A stretch of 64,000 nucleotides of DNA. Origin: Hyphomicrobiales bacterium (GTDB taxonomy: Bacteria; Pseudomonadota; Alphaproteobacteria; Rhizobiales; Rhizobiaceae). The notes beneath the pieces are model-generated. The model had not been told where the DNA came from and ran no database searches. It saw nothing but the letters and a program-made list of their open reading frames with translations. The position numbers and the translations under genes were made by a program. The DNA lies in contig JAFKJW010000056.1 of NCBI GenBank assembly GCA_017305925.1, forward strand, positions 1 through 64,000, written 5' to 3'. This document shows positions 9,176-17,842 of the stretch, piece after piece (the first letter of the stretch is position 1; every line of letters begins with the position of its first letter).

Positions 9176-10636
9176 ATGACCAGCCGCCCCGCCTCCAGAC
9201 ATGAGCTGCCGCCGGCCGGCGACATCTGCAAGATGCCGGCCACGGCAATCGCCCGGGCAATCGCGGCGCGCGCGCTTTCCGTCCGCGAGGTGGCAGCCGC
9301 CTTCCTCGACCGGATCGAAGCCGCGAACCCGAAGGTGAACGCCATCGTCTCGCTGCGCGGCCGCGGCGACATCCTCGCAGAGGCCGGGGCGATGGACGCC
9401 CGCCTCGCGTCCGGCGAGGCGCCCGGACCGCTTTTCGGCCTGCCGATCGCCATCAAGGACCTGGCCGAGACGAAAGGCATCCGCACCACCTGGGGCTCGC
9501 CGATCTTCGCGGACTTCGTTCCCGGCATCGACGCCATCTTCGTGGAGCGCATGCGCGAGGCCGGCGCGATCATCATCGGCAAGACCAACGCGCCGGAATT
9601 CGGCTTCGGCTCCAACACCTACAACCCGGTCTTCGGGCCGACGCTCAACGCCTTCGATCCGTCGCTCACGGCCGGCGGATCGAGCGGCGGCGCGGCCGTG
9701 GCGCTGGCGCTCGACATGCTGCCGCTCGCCGACGGCAGCGACTATGGCGGCTCGCTGCGCAACCCCGCCGCCTACAACAATGTCTACGGCCTGCGCCCGT
9801 CGCAGGGGCTGGTGCCCGGGGGGCCCGAAGGGGAGCTCTTCCTCGCGCAGATCGGGCTCGAAGGGCCGATGGCGCGGGGCGTGCGGGATCTTGCGCTGCT
9901 GCTCGACGTGCAGGCGGGGCACGATCCGCGCGCGCCGCTTTCGCATGCCTCGGAAAAGGGTTTCCTGGCTGGGCTGGACACGCCTGCCGGAAAGGGGCGC
10001 ATCGCTTGGCTGGGCGATCTCGGCGGCCACCTGCCGACCGAAACCGGCCTGATCGCGCTTTGCGAGACGGCGGTGAGGCGTTTCGAGGCGGCCGGCTGGG
10101 AGGTCGATGCGACCGTGCCCGCCTTCGACTACGAGGCGTTGTGGCAGGCCTTCATCGACCTGCGCCACGCAACCAGCGGCAGCGGGCTGAAGCCGCTCTA
10201 CGACGATCCGGAAAAGCGCAGGCTGCTGAAGCCGGAGGCCGTGTGGGAGATCGAGGGGGCGCTTCATCTCACCGCTCCGCGCATCCATGCCGCGTCGGCG
10301 GTGCGGTCGGACTGGTACAGGACGGTCGCGGCGCTTCTGACGACATACGATCTGCTGGCCCTGCCCACCGCACAGGTCTTCCCGTTCCCGGTCGGGATCC
10401 ACTGGCCGGATACGGTGGCCGGCCGCAAGATGCGCACCTATCACGAATGGATGCAGGTTTCGGCCTACGCCTCGATGGCGGGATGCCCGGCGCTGAACGT
10501 TCCGGCAGGCTTCGACGCGGCCGGCCGGCCGATGGGAATCCAGCTCGTCGGCCGGCCGCGCGGCGACCTCGCCGTGCTGCGAGCCGGCGCGCTCTACGAA
10601 AGCCTGCTGGACTGGCCGGCGGGCGCTTCCGCCTGA
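9176..10636 (+). CDS. Amidase (amidase signature family)
   Basis: A 486-residue hydrolase of the amidase signature family with a Ser-cisSer-Lys triad. The Lys is in PIAIKDLAETKG, and the Gly/Ser-rich signature is TAGGSSGGAA followed by DGSDYGGSLRNPA, which carries the nucleophile and cis-Ser. Members cleave many amides, and the substrate cannot be inferred. The sequence lacks features that would make it the GatA subunit, and no gatB or gatC is nearby. The ATG at 9176 follows the ribokinase stop by seven bases; the two are probably cotranscribed. Its stop converges on the nucleoside hydrolase. Confidence 0.9.
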   Translation: MTSRPASRHELPPAGDICKMPATAIARAIAARALSVREVAAAFLDRIEAANPKVNAIVSLRGRGDILAEAGAMDARLASGEAPGPLFGLPIAIKDLAETKGIRTTWGSPIFADFVPGIDAIFVERMREAGAIIIGKTNAPEFGFGSNTYNPVFGPTLNAFDPSLTAGGSSGGAAVALALDMLPLADGSDYGGSLRNPAAYNNVYGLRPSQGLVPGGPEGELFLAQIGLEGPMARGVRDLALLLDVQAGHDPRAPLSHASEKGFLAGLDTPAGKGRIAWLGDLGGHLPTETGLIALCETAVRRFEAAGWEVDATVPAFDYEALWQAFIDLRHATSGSGLKPLYDDPEKRRLLKPEAVWEIEGALHLTAPRIHAASAVRSDWYRTVAALLTTYDLLALPTAQVFPFPVGIHWPDTVAGRKMRTYHEWMQVSAYASMAGCPALNVPAGFDAAGRPMGIQLVGRPRGDLAVLRAGALYESLLDWPAGASA

Positions 10637-10644
10637 GAGCGAGG

Positions 10645-11592
10645 TTAAGGCAGTCTCGCGAGGCGTTCGGCGAGCAGCGCGAAATAGCCTTCGGCGTCGA
10701 TGTCGCGCATCACCAGCGCGTTCTTCGGCCGATCGGTGACGCCCCACCAGTCCACCACCGTCATGCCCATGGTCAGCGCGGAGCCGGTCTCGACCTCGAC
10801 ATTGCATTCGCGGCCCCTGAACAGCTCGGGCCTCAGCAGGTAGGCGATGACGCAGGGATCGTGCAGCGGCCCGCCCTCGCCGCCGTATTTGTTCACGTCA
10901 TAGCGCTCGAAAAACTCCAGCATCTCGGCCGCCGCGACGCCGGCCCGGTTGCCGAGGTCGCGGAAGGCGGCGATGCGCGCGGGCGTGGTCAGCGCCTTGT
11001 GGGTCACGTCGAGCGGCATGATGACGACCGGGACGCCGGAACGCAGCACCACGTCGCAGGCATGCGGATCGACATAGATGTTGAACTCGGCCGCCGGCGT
11101 GACGTTGCCGCCCTCGAAGAAGCCGCCGCCCATCAGCACGATCTCACGGATCCGCGCCGCGATGCGGGGCTCGCGGTTGAGCGCAAGCGCGATGTTGGTC
11201 AGCGGCCCAAGCGGGCACAGCGTCACCGTGCCGCTCTCCTCGCACATCAGCGTCTCGACGATGAAATCCACCGCATATCGCTCCTGGAGCGGCATGGTCG
11301 GCTCCGGCAGATCCGGGCCGTTCAGCCCCGTCTTGCCGTGCACGTTCTCGGCGGTGACCAGCCGCCGCGCCAGCGGACGGCTCGCCCCGGCGAAGACCTC
11401 GACGTCCGGGCGGCCGGCCAGCTCGCAGATCTTGCGTGCGTTCTTCTCGGTCAGCGCGAGAGGCACGTTGCCGGCGACCGCCGTTATGCCGAGCAGGTCC
11501 AGTTCCTCCGGACTGCCAAGCGCCAGCAGGATCGCCATCGCGTCATCCTGGCCGGGATCCGTGTCGATGATGATCTTGCGTGGCTCCGCCAT
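10645..11592 (-). CDS. Inosine-uridine preferring nucleoside hydrolase
   Basis: Hydrolyses the N-glycosidic bond of ribonucleosides to give ribose and base. The 315-residue product has the family hallmark DTDPGQDDAMAI near the N-terminus (calcium and substrate binding), the ENVHGKTGL segment, GPLTNIALAL and the PLDVTHKA motif. It belongs to the IunH/RihC group; substrate preference among purine and pyrimidine nucleosides is open. The ATG at 11592 is preceded by GGGGGAA. Opposite strand and head to tail with ribokinase-amidase, it points to ribose recovery from nucleosides. Confidence 0.92.
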   Translation of the reverse strand: MAEPRKIIIDTDPGQDDAMAILLALGSPEELDLLGITAVAGNVPLALTEKNARKICELAGRPDVEVFAGASRPLARRLVTAENVHGKTGLNGPDLPEPTMPLQERYAVDFIVETLMCEESGTVTLCPLGPLTNIALALNREPRIAARIREIVLMGGGFFEGGNVTPAAEFNIYVDPHACDVVLRSGVPVVIMPLDVTHKALTTPARIAAFRDLGNRAGVAAAEMLEFFERYDVNKYGGEGGPLHDPCVIAYLLRPELFRGRECNVEVETGSALTMGMTVVDWWGVTDRPKNALVMRDIDAEGYFALLAERLARLP

Positions 11593-11626
11593 GAATTCCC
11601 CCAGCGTTTCCCGAGTCTTGAAGCCT

Positions 11627-11655
11627 CTTGAACTCGGCTTTCCGGCGGACCATAT
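11627..11655 (+). promoter_or_regulatory. Heat shock (RpoH-type) promoter of hsp20
   Basis: CTTGAA (11627-11632), a 17-base spacer and CCATAT (11650-11655). This agrees with the CTTGAA / CCATnT pattern I recall for rhizobial RpoH promoters. Transcription would start near 11662, giving a leader of about 60 bases that contains the ROSE-like hairpins. A second CTTGAA lies ten bases upstream at 11617. Confidence 0.65.
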
Positions 11656-11665
11656 CAGCAAGCGT

Positions 11666-11713
11666 GGAAAGGATGCCATCGGGGTCCTTTCCTTTTCGGT
11701 CGCTCTTCGAGGA
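11666..11713 (+). promoter_or_regulatory. ROSE-like RNA thermometer in the hsp20 leader
   Basis: Two consecutive hairpins. The first has a perfect 8-bp stem, GGAAAGGA (11666-11673) with TCCTTTCC (11685-11692). The second pairs TCGCT (11700-11704) with the Shine-Dalgarno AGGA (11710-11713) across a five-base loop. TCGCT fits the UYGCU consensus of ROSE elements, which unwinds on heating and frees the ribosome binding site. The hsp20 ATG is eight bases after AGGA. ROSE elements are the known control of rhizobial small heat shock genes, so the position also fits. Confidence 0.75.
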
Positions 11714-11721
11714 CGAATGGA

Positions 11722-12147
11722 ATGAGCCGCATGACGCCCTTCTCCAGCCCGCTCCTGCTGGGCTTCGACACTGTCGAGAAGACGCTGGAGCGCTTGGCCA
11801 AGACGGGCGATTCCTATCCGCCGTACAACATCGAGCGCATCCGCTCGGACAACGGCCAGACGGACAGGCTACGCATCACGCTTGCGGTGGCCGGCTTCTC
11901 CGACGACACGCTGGACGTCACGACCGAGGAGAACCAGCTGGTCGTGCGCGGCCGTCAGGTCGACGAAGGCGAGCGCGAGTTCCTGCACAGGGGCATCGCG
12001 TCCCGCCAGTTCCAGCGGACCTTCGTGCTTGCCGACGGCATGCTCGTCAGCGGCTGCGAACTCAGGAACGGGCTGCTCTCGATCGACCTGGAAAGGCCCG
12101 AGCCGCAAAAGCTGGTACGGAAAATAAACATTTCGGTGAAAGACTGA
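11722..12147 (+). CDS. Small heat shock protein, Hsp20/IbpA family
   Basis: ATP-independent chaperone that holds unfolding proteins. The 141-residue protein has a short N-terminal arm (PFSSPLLLGFDTVEKTLE, typical of rhizobial IbpA-class proteins). An alpha-crystallin domain covers about residues 38-130, with the YPPYNIE start, the LAVAGFSDDTLDV strand pair and the ELRNGLLSIDLERP end. The start is fixed by the AGGA eight bases upstream inside the ROSE-like hairpin. A disrupted DUF1150 gene follows 73 bases downstream; that pairing with hsp20 is common in rhizobia. Confidence 0.93.
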   Translation: MSRMTPFSSPLLLGFDTVEKTLERLAKTGDSYPPYNIERIRSDNGQTDRLRITLAVAGFSDDTLDVTTEENQLVVRGRQVDEGEREFLHRGIASRQFQRTFVLADGMLVSGCELRNGLLSIDLERPEPQKLVRKINISVKD

Positions 12148-12220
12148 TGGTCGACCGCACCGGAACATCGAGCTCTGTGGCGGGTTGGTCACTTGGACGC
12201 CCCGCATCAAGGAGGCTGAA

Positions 12221-12399
12221 ATGACTGAGAATGTAGTGAAAACCGTTTCGCAGGACCAGCTGGCCCATATCGGCGAAGGTGCCGTGGCCTATGGGCGGTG
12301 TTCGCGGCGAACGGCCAGCCGATCCTTCTGTCGGACAGGCGCGACACCGCGCTGGCGGGTGCGTTCCAGAACGACCTCACCCCGGTCGCGGTGCACTGA
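12221..12399 (+). pseudogene. DUF1150 family protein gene, frameshifted
   Basis: The N-terminal part reads in one frame from ATG 12221 (MTENVVKTVSQDQLAHIGEG, then AVAY), with a GGAGG-like ribosome binding site just upstream. The C-terminal part reads in another frame from about 12298 to the TGA at 12397-12399 (VFAANGQPILLSDRRD, then a tail ending VAVH). Both halves match the DUF1150 pattern, but the frame changes between 12290 and 12298. If translated as is, the first frame runs into an unrelated basic tail ending at 12454. The two halves total about 59 codons, which seems short for the family, so a deletion of more than a few bases is possible. Confidence 0.75.
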
Positions 12400-12412
12400 T
12401 CCGGACCGGATT

Positions 12413-12432
12413 GGGGCGCGCACGCGTGCCCC
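12413..12432. terminator. Hairpin between the DUF1150 remnant and ptsN
   Basis: GGGGCGCG (12413-12420) pairs with CGTGCCCC (12425-12432) around a CACG loop, eight pairs including one G-U. It lies between convergent transcription units and could terminate either. There is no T-run, so intrinsic termination is uncertain. A smaller dyad, ATCCGG/CCGGAT, sits just upstream. Confidence 0.45.
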
Positions 12433-12439
12433 GCTTCCC

Positions 12440-12904
12440 TCAGGCAGCGTGTGACGCCGGCGTGTGCGACAAAAGCGCATAGATGGCCGAGGCGTCCTGC
12501 GTTCCCCTGACCTTCGCCACCGTCTCGGCATCCCGCAGCACGCGCGCGATGCGGGCGAGCGCCTTCAGATGATCCGCTCCCGCGCCCTCCGGGGCGAGCA
12601 GCAGAAAGACGAGATCGACGGGCTGGTCGTCCAGCGCCTCGAAATCGACCGGAGTCTCCAGCCGCGCGAAGACCCCGGTGATCTTCTTGACGCCGTTCAG
12701 CTTGCCATGCGGGATGGCGATGCCGTTGCCGACGCCGGTCGAACCCAGCCGCTCGCGCTGGTAGATCGTCTCGAAAATGTCGCGCTCCGGCAGCCCGGTG
12801 ACGGACGCCGCCTTTTCCGCAAGCAACTGCAGGAGCTGCTTCTTCGAATTCGCCCGAAGGGCCGGCAGAATCGACGGCACGTCCAGAAGATCGCTCAGAT
12901 CCAT
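12440..12904 (-). CDS. ptsN: Nitrogen regulatory IIA protein PtsN (EIIA-Ntr)
   Basis: Terminal phosphoacceptor of the nitrogen phosphotransferase system, affecting nitrogen, potassium and carbon regulation. The 154-residue length is that of PtsN. The phosphorylated His is at about residue 66 in IAIPHGKL, preceded by ERLGSTGVGNG. It is the last gene of the minus-strand lptC-lptA-lptB-rpoN-hpf-ptsN series, the standard proteobacterial arrangement around rpoN. The start at 12904 matches homologues; the frame is open for ten codons further. Confidence 0.95.
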   Translation of the reverse strand: MDLSDLLDVPSILPALRANSKKQLLQLLAEKAASVTGLPERDIFETIYQRERLGSTGVGNGIAIPHGKLNGVKKITGVFARLETPVDFEALDDQPVDLVFLLLAPEGAGADHLKALARIARVLRDAETVAKVRGTQDASAIYALLSHTPASHAA

Positions 12905-12952
12905 TGCTAAATCCCCAGCTCCGCCCGTCGCCACGACGACCGGCGCCTCGCG

Positions 12953-13534
12953 TTAGGCCTTTGCCGATCGCGCCAAAGACGGATCGATCCAGCCGATATT
13001 GCCGTCGGGACGGCGATACACGATGTTGATTTCCCGGTTTCCCGCGTTGCGGAAGACGAAGACCGGGCTCTCCTTGGTGTCAAGCTCCACCACTGCGGAC
13101 GCGACGGACATGGTTTTCAGCGCCACGGAGGCCTCCGAGACGATGGCGGGGGCGAAATCCTCGCTCACCTCCTCGTCGCTGTCGGGAAGTGCCGCCATGA
13201 CCTTGTAGGATACGTCGACCGCCTCGCTGTCGGCGCCCGACGGGCGCGTCTTCAGGCGCCGCTTGTAGCGGCGCAGGCGGGTTTCCAGCCTGTCCGCCGC
13301 GGCCTCGAAAGCCGCCGTCGCTTCATGCGATTCGCCCGCTGCCTGCAGGCTCATGCCCGACGTCAGATGCACCATGCAGTCGCAGGAGAATCTCGAACCG
13401 CTCTTGAGCATCGTCACATGGCCGGAGTAGCTGCCGCCGAAATACTTGTCCACCAGCTCGGCGACACGCGCCTCGATCCGCGCGCGCAGCGATTCGCCGA
13501 CGTCCATGTGCTTACCAGCGATCCTCAAGCTCAT
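12953..13534 (-). CDS. hpf: Ribosome hibernation promoting factor, long form
   Basis: Binds the 30S subunit and promotes 100S ribosome dimers in stationary phase. The 193-residue protein has the N-terminal S30AE fold (about residues 1-105, starting MSLRIAGKHMDVGESLR). A linker and a C-terminal dimerisation domain follow (about 135-190, with SPVFVFRNAGNREINIVYRR). This is the long HPF type typical of alphaproteobacteria. It sits between rpoN and ptsN, separated from ptsN by 48 bases. Confidence 0.94.
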   Translation of the reverse strand: MSLRIAGKHMDVGESLRARIEARVAELVDKYFGGSYSGHVTMLKSGSRFSCDCMVHLTSGMSLQAAGESHEATAAFEAAADRLETRLRRYKRRLKTRPSGADSEAVDVSYKVMAALPDSDEEVSEDFAPAIVSEASVALKTMSVASAVVELDTKESPVFVFRNAGNREINIVYRRPDGNIGWIDPSLARSAKA

Positions 13535-13789
13535 TCCGTCCGGATCCTTTCCCTGCCCTGTTTACGGTGTGCCCTGCTTGCGATGCCCGATTCTATACCC
13601 CTGTGCTCAACGCACAAGGCTACGATAATTTCCAGCGGAGATCAGGCTAAACTTTCCGGTTAAACACGGATCTCGGTGCTCCTTCCGCGTGGATGGACGC
13701 GGCGGCCCCGGTCTTGCGGGCGGGCTTCTAGTCAAGTCGCCGTGAATTGTCAAATGACGGACCGGCGCGGCCCCGCGGCTTTCCACAAT

Positions 13790-13808
13790 GCGGGCGGGGG
13801 ACGCCCGC
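13790..13808 (-). terminator. Hairpin just after rpoN
   Basis: GCGGGCG (13790-13796) and CGCCCGC (13802-13808) form a perfect 7-bp stem with a five-base loop, five bases after the rpoN stop on the minus strand. No T-run follows, so it may be a weak or Rho-assisted terminator or an mRNA 3' stabiliser. The 279-base rpoN-hpf gap is otherwise unremarkable and probably carries the hpf promoter. Confidence 0.4.
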
Positions 13809-13813
13809 AAAGG

Positions 13814-15319
13814 CTATCTGACGGCCGCCATGCGCTTCTCGCGCCGCCGCTGCACCGAGGACGGAATGTCCATGCCCTCGCGGTACTTGGCGACGGTACG
13901 CCGCGCCACGTTCACGCCGTCCTTCCTGAGGACGTCCACGATGGCATCATCGGAAAGCACGTTCCCGGCGTCCTCCGCGGCAATCAGGCCGCGGATGCGG
14001 TCGCGCACGGCTTCGGAGGAATGCGCCTCCTCCCCCGCGACGGATGCGATGGCGGCGTTGAAGAAGTAGCGCAGCTCGAAGACGCCGCGCGGCGTCAGCA
14101 TGAACTTGTTGGCCGTCACCCGGCTGACCGTCGATTCGTGCATGGAAATGGCGTCGGCCACCGTCTTCAGGGTCAGGGGCCGCAAATGGCGCACGCCCTC
14201 ATTGAGGAAGGCGTCCTGCTGCCTGACGATCTCGGAAGCCACCTTCAGGATGGTGCGCGCCCGCTGGTCGAGGCTGCGCGTCAGCCAGTTCGCATTTTGC
14301 AGGCATTCCGACAGGAATTCCTTCTCGTCGGCCCGCCTGGACAGGCCGTCCAGCCGCGCGACATAGCTGTTGTTCAGGAGGACGCGCGGCAGGGCGTCGG
14401 GGTTGAGCTCCACCGTCCAGGTGCCGTCGGAGGCCGGCCGGACCTCCACGTCGGGCACGATGCTCTCGATCCGCGCGCCGCCGAAGGCCAGGCCCGGACG
14501 AGGGTCGAGCGCGCGGATCTCGGCGACCATGTCGACCAGATCCTCGTCATCCACCCCGCAGATGCGCCGCAGCGCGGGAAAATCGCGGCGCGCCAGCAGC
14601 TCCAGATTGGCAAGAAGCGCCCGCATGGCAGGGTCCAGCCGGTCGCGTGCGGCAAGCTGCAGCGCCAGGCATTCCGCCAGATTGCGCGCGAAGATGCCGT
14701 GCGGCTCGAAGGTCTGGCAGATCGACAGGACCCGCTCGATATCCGCCTCACCGAGGCCGAGACGGGCCGCGATCTCGGCGGGATCGGCGCCAAGATAGCC
14801 GGCCGGATCGAGGCTCCCGGCAAGTTCCGCGGCCACGAGCCGCATGGCCGGATCGGTGACCTGGAAGGCGATCTGCTCCGCCACCACGTCAGCCAGCGTG
14901 ACCGGAGCCGCGGCCACGTCCTCCATGTCGACGTCGAATTCGGCTCCCCCTGCATGCCCGGCGGCGGATTTCCATTGCGCGGCCAGAGCGGGCGAAAGCT
15001 GCTCGCCGCGCCCCGGATCGTCCGGGAAGACGTTTTCGAGCGAGGCGTCCATGGTGTCGGCCATCGAGGCCGACGTCCAGGCGCTGTCGTCCTCGACCCA
15101 GACCTCGCCGGTTTCCTCGCGCGCCGTCTCGGCGGCCGGCGCGATCGCCTCCTCGTCGCGCTCGGCCCGCTCCAGCAGCGGGTTGCGCTCGATCTCCTCC
15201 TCGACGAAGCGCTCCAAGTCGACATGGCTGAGCTGCAGCAGCCGGATCGACTGCATCAGCTGGGGCGTCATCACCAGCGATTGCGACTGACGAAGCTGCA
15301 GTTTCGCGGCAAGCGCCAT
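13814..15319 (-). CDS. rpoN: RNA polymerase sigma-54 factor
   Basis: Sigma factor for nitrogen assimilation and other enhancer-dependent promoters. The roughly 501-residue product has the Gln/Leu-rich activator-interaction region at the N-terminus (LQLRQSQSLVMTPQLMQS) and an acidic, variable region II. A core-binding domain follows, and the RpoN box is ARRTVAKYRE close to the C-terminus. I chose the ATG at 15319 because rhizobial RpoN proteins normally start MALA; two ATG codons at 15364/15361 would add 15 residues. It lies downstream of lptB as in most proteobacteria. Confidence 0.95.
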   Translation of the reverse strand: MALAAKLQLRQSQSLVMTPQLMQSIRLLQLSHVDLERFVEEEIERNPLLERAERDEEAIAPAAETAREETGEVWVEDDSAWTSASMADTMDASLENVFPDDPGRGEQLSPALAAQWKSAAGHAGGAEFDVDMEDVAAAPVTLADVVAEQIAFQVTDPAMRLVAAELAGSLDPAGYLGADPAEIAARLGLGEADIERVLSICQTFEPHGIFARNLAECLALQLAARDRLDPAMRALLANLELLARRDFPALRRICGVDDEDLVDMVAEIRALDPRPGLAFGGARIESIVPDVEVRPASDGTWTVELNPDALPRVLLNNSYVARLDGLSRRADEKEFLSECLQNANWLTRSLDQRARTILKVASEIVRQQDAFLNEGVRHLRPLTLKTVADAISMHESTVSRVTANKFMLTPRGVFELRYFFNAAIASVAGEEAHSSEAVRDRIRGLIAAEDAGNVLSDDAIVDVLRKDGVNVARRTVAKYREGMDIPSSVQRRREKRMAAVR

Positions 15320-15475
15320 TGGCGGTACGGGAACTCCACGCGGCAGACGGGCGGAAAGCATCATCCGCCGCGCCCGTGATAAAACTGGCCCAAGTCTTGC
15401 TTGTCAAGGAAGCAGGCTAGAGCGCCGCGCTTAGGATTTCGTTACCGGGAAGGATCGGCAGATCCCGCCTTCGCC

Positions 15476-16294
15476 TCAGAGCGTGAAGCTCTCGCCGAGA
15501 TAGAGGCGGCGGACATCGGGGTTCGAGACGATCTCGCCGGGGCTGCCATGCGTCAGCACCTCGCCGGCATGGATGATGTAGGCCCGATCGATGAGGCCGA
15601 GCGTCTCGCGGACGTTGTGGTCGGTGACGAGCACGCCGATCCCGCGCGCGGTGAGATGGCGGACCAGCCGCTGAATGTCCGCCACGGCAATCGGATCGAT
15701 GCCGGCGAAAGGCTCGTCCAGCAGCATGTAGCTCGGCTTGCTGGCAAGGGCGCGCGCGATCTCCAGGCGCCGGCGCTCGCCGCCGGAGAGGGCGACGGCG
15801 GGCGCCTTGCGCAGGTGCGCGATGTGAAATTCCTCCAGAAGGGCATCCAGCGTCTTCTCGCGCTCCTGCCGGTTCTTCTCGACCACCTCGAGGATGGCGC
15901 GGATGTTGCCTTCCACGGTCAATCCCCGGAAGATCGAGGCTTCCTGCGGCAGGTAGCCGATGCCGAGGCGGGCGCGGCGATACATCGGCATGGTGGTCAC
16001 GTCGAAGCCGTCGATCTCGATCGTTCCCTGATCGACCGGCACGAGGCCCGTAACCATGTAGAAGCAGGTCGTCTTGCCGGCGCCGTTCGGGCCGAGCAGC
16101 CCCACCGCCTCGCCGGCACGCACGCCCAGCGAAACGCCATTGACCACCTGGCGGCCCTTGTAGCTCTTGGTCAGGCCGCGCGCGATCAGCGTTCCCTTCA
16201 GGCCTTCCCGCAAAGCAGCTTTGGGATCGGTGGAATCGATCCCGCCCTGCGGGCCCTTGCTGGCCGCTGCGGCTGGCATTGCGGCCAAATCCAC
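15476..16294 (-). CDS. lptB: LPS export ABC transporter ATPase LptB
   Basis: ATPase that powers lipopolysaccharide extraction from the inner membrane by LptFG. The 272-residue protein has Walker A (GPNGAGKTT), the signature LSGGERRR and Walker B ([12 protein letters not shown]), plus the His of the switch in TDHNVRE. An N-terminal extension of about 30 residues before the ABC fold is common in rhizobial LptB. Two bases separate it from lptA, so they are cotranscribed. lptF and lptG are not in this window. Confidence 0.96.
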   Translation of the reverse strand: MDLAAMPAAAASKGPQGGIDSTDPKAALREGLKGTLIARGLTKSYKGRQVVNGVSLGVRAGEAVGLLGPNGAGKTTCFYMVTGLVPVDQGTIEIDGFDVTTMPMYRRARLGIGYLPQEASIFRGLTVEGNIRAILEVVEKNRQEREKTLDALLEEFHIAHLRKAPAVALSGGERRRLEIARALASKPSYMLLDEPFAGIDPIAVADIQRLVRHLTARGIGVLVTDHNVRETLGLIDRAYIIHAGEVLTHGSPGEIVSNPDVRRLYLGESFTL

Positions 16295-16296
16295 CG

Positions 16297-16827
16297 TCAG
16301 TTGCCCTTGTTGTCCGGCGTGATCATGACCGAGACGCGGCCGCCCTTGCCGCAGGAATCGAGCTGCGACTTCCCGTTCGCGGTGTTGACGGTGAGCTTGC
16401 AGCCCTTGGCGACGTTCTTGCCGTCGGTCAGCACAACCTCCTTGCCGGTCAGGACCAGCGTGCTGGCCTTGACGTCGAAGACGCCTTCGTCGCCCGTCGC
16501 CACCTGCTCCTTCGACTTGATGTAGACGTTCGACTTCATCTCGACATGGTCGATCTGCTGGGAGCCGGAGGACGCGTCGGTGGTCTTCGCGCCCTTGACG
16601 TAATAGACGTTCATCAGGCCGGCCTTCAGCAGCGTGTCCTCCTGGACGACGTTCACGTTGCCCGTGAAGATCGCCAGGTTCTCGTTCTCGTGCACCTCGA
16701 GCTTGTCGCTCTCGATCTGGATGGGCTTGTCGCCCGAGAGCTTGATGGCCGTCGCCGTCTGCGCGGCGGCAAACCCCGTCGCACCCAGCAGCAATCCAAC
16801 GCCGACAAGCCAGCTAGTTCCCCGCAT
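16297..16827 (-). CDS. lptA: LPS transport periplasmic protein LptA
   Basis: Periplasmic bridge protein that carries lipopolysaccharide from LptC to the outer membrane LptDE. The 176-residue protein has a signal peptide (hydrophobic core [10 protein letters not shown], probable cleavage after AAAQ/ATA) and an OstA-type beta-jellyroll. The ATG at 16827 has a GGGAG upstream and overlaps the end of lptC by 14 bases. It lies in the lptC-lptA-lptB operon. Confidence 0.93.
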   Translation of the reverse strand: MRGTSWLVGVGLLLGATGFAAAQTATAIKLSGDKPIQIESDKLEVHENENLAIFTGNVNVVQEDTLLKAGLMNVYYVKGAKTTDASSGSQQIDHVEMKSNVYIKSKEQVATGDEGVFDVKASTLVLTGKEVVLTDGKNVAKGCKLTVNTANGKSQLDSCGKGGRVSVMITPDNKGN

Positions 16828-17527
16828 TTTGCACTCCCGATTGCGTTTTCTGCCCGGCGGGCGCCGGAACGATGGTGAGGCGGACACGCGTCTCGAACAC
16901 CAAGAGCTTCCCGCTGTCCAGAATTTTCATGGAATCGGCCGTAAGGCGGCTCTGGTCCTGCGTGATCTCGACCGGATCGTCGGTCGAGAGCGTGCTCTTG
17001 TTGACATCGATGGTGGCCGAGCCAAGCTTCGCCGTCACGCCGTTCGTCGCCTTCACCGTCATCTCGCTCTTGATGGCGAGCATGTTGGTCTGGCTGTCGT
17101 AGACGCCCTGCGCGGCCGTTATCTCCGCCGATGTCGATGCGTCGATCGGGACGTTGGCGAGGATGCCTTCCAGGTCGACGATGTTCTGCTTGGCGGGGTC
17201 CTGCGTCGCGCGGACCGCCGTCAGCGAATAGGGCAGGTTCTCCGAGGTGAACCCGTTCAGCTTGGGGTTGGCCATGACGAGCTTGCCCTCGGCATAGGCG
17301 ATGCTGCCTATGTCATAGGTCAGCTCGGGTCCCCGGGACAGGAAGGTGTAGACGCCGAAGGCGGCCGCCAGCCCCACGCCGAGGACGGGCAGGGACCATT
17401 TGAGCACGCGCACGCGCAGGGAATGCAGTTGCGCGATCCTGAAGTTCGCCGCGCGTGCGCGAACGCTCTCGGCGGTCCGCGCCGCGATGATCTCGTCTTC
17501 GGGGGTGATTGCTTGCGTCGCCGACAT
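16814..17527 (-). CDS. lptC: LPS export system protein LptC
   Basis: Inner-membrane anchored component of the Lpt bridge that receives lipopolysaccharide from LptFG. The 237-residue protein has a cytoplasmic N-terminal stretch of about 40 residues, one transmembrane helix (about 44-62, LPVLGVGLAAAFGVYTFL) and a periplasmic LptC beta-jellyroll. It is the first gene of the minus-strand lpt-rpoN series. The rnd gene often found upstream in relatives is not present here. Confidence 0.92.
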   Translation of the reverse strand: MSATQAITPEDEIIAARTAESVRARAANFRIAQLHSLRVRVLKWSLPVLGVGLAAAFGVYTFLSRGPELTYDIGSIAYAEGKLVMANPKLNGFTSENLPYSLTAVRATQDPAKQNIVDLEGILANVPIDASTSAEITAAQGVYDSQTNMLAIKSEMTVKATNGVTAKLGSATIDVNKSTLSTDDPVEITQDQSRLTADSMKILDSGKLLVFETRVRLTIVPAPAGQKTQSGVQNAGN

Positions 17528-17842
17528 TCAGACGTCTTATCATATCATCGGTTGCATAAACCGCCGACGCCGCCGGCGAACCAAAATCCAATATGCGCTT
17601 AAAGCCCCAAGATAGCGGCGCAGATATGGCGCCGGCCCCTGCTTGCGCTCCGTGCGGCCCGGCGCACAGGTGCTGCGGCAGCAGCAACCATCAATATGGT
17701 GATTTTTCGGCCATGCGCCAGAAGCAATCGTCCGGGCCCCGCCGTGCCGGCCCCGGGGAGCGCCGCCAGGCCGCGATAGACTGTGGCCTATCAGGCGCTT
17801 ATGCACTACATGGAGCGACGGGACGGCGATGCGGAGAAAGCG
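17528..17842. other. Intergenic region between lptC and sppA
   Basis: This 315-base divergent spacer must hold the promoters of the lptC-rpoN series (minus strand) and sppA (plus strand). I see short GC-rich dyads such as TGCTGC-G-GCAGCA near 17671, but no convincing gene, RNA or strong promoter. The sppA reading frame is open back to a GTG at 17783 without family similarity. Confidence 0.5.
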
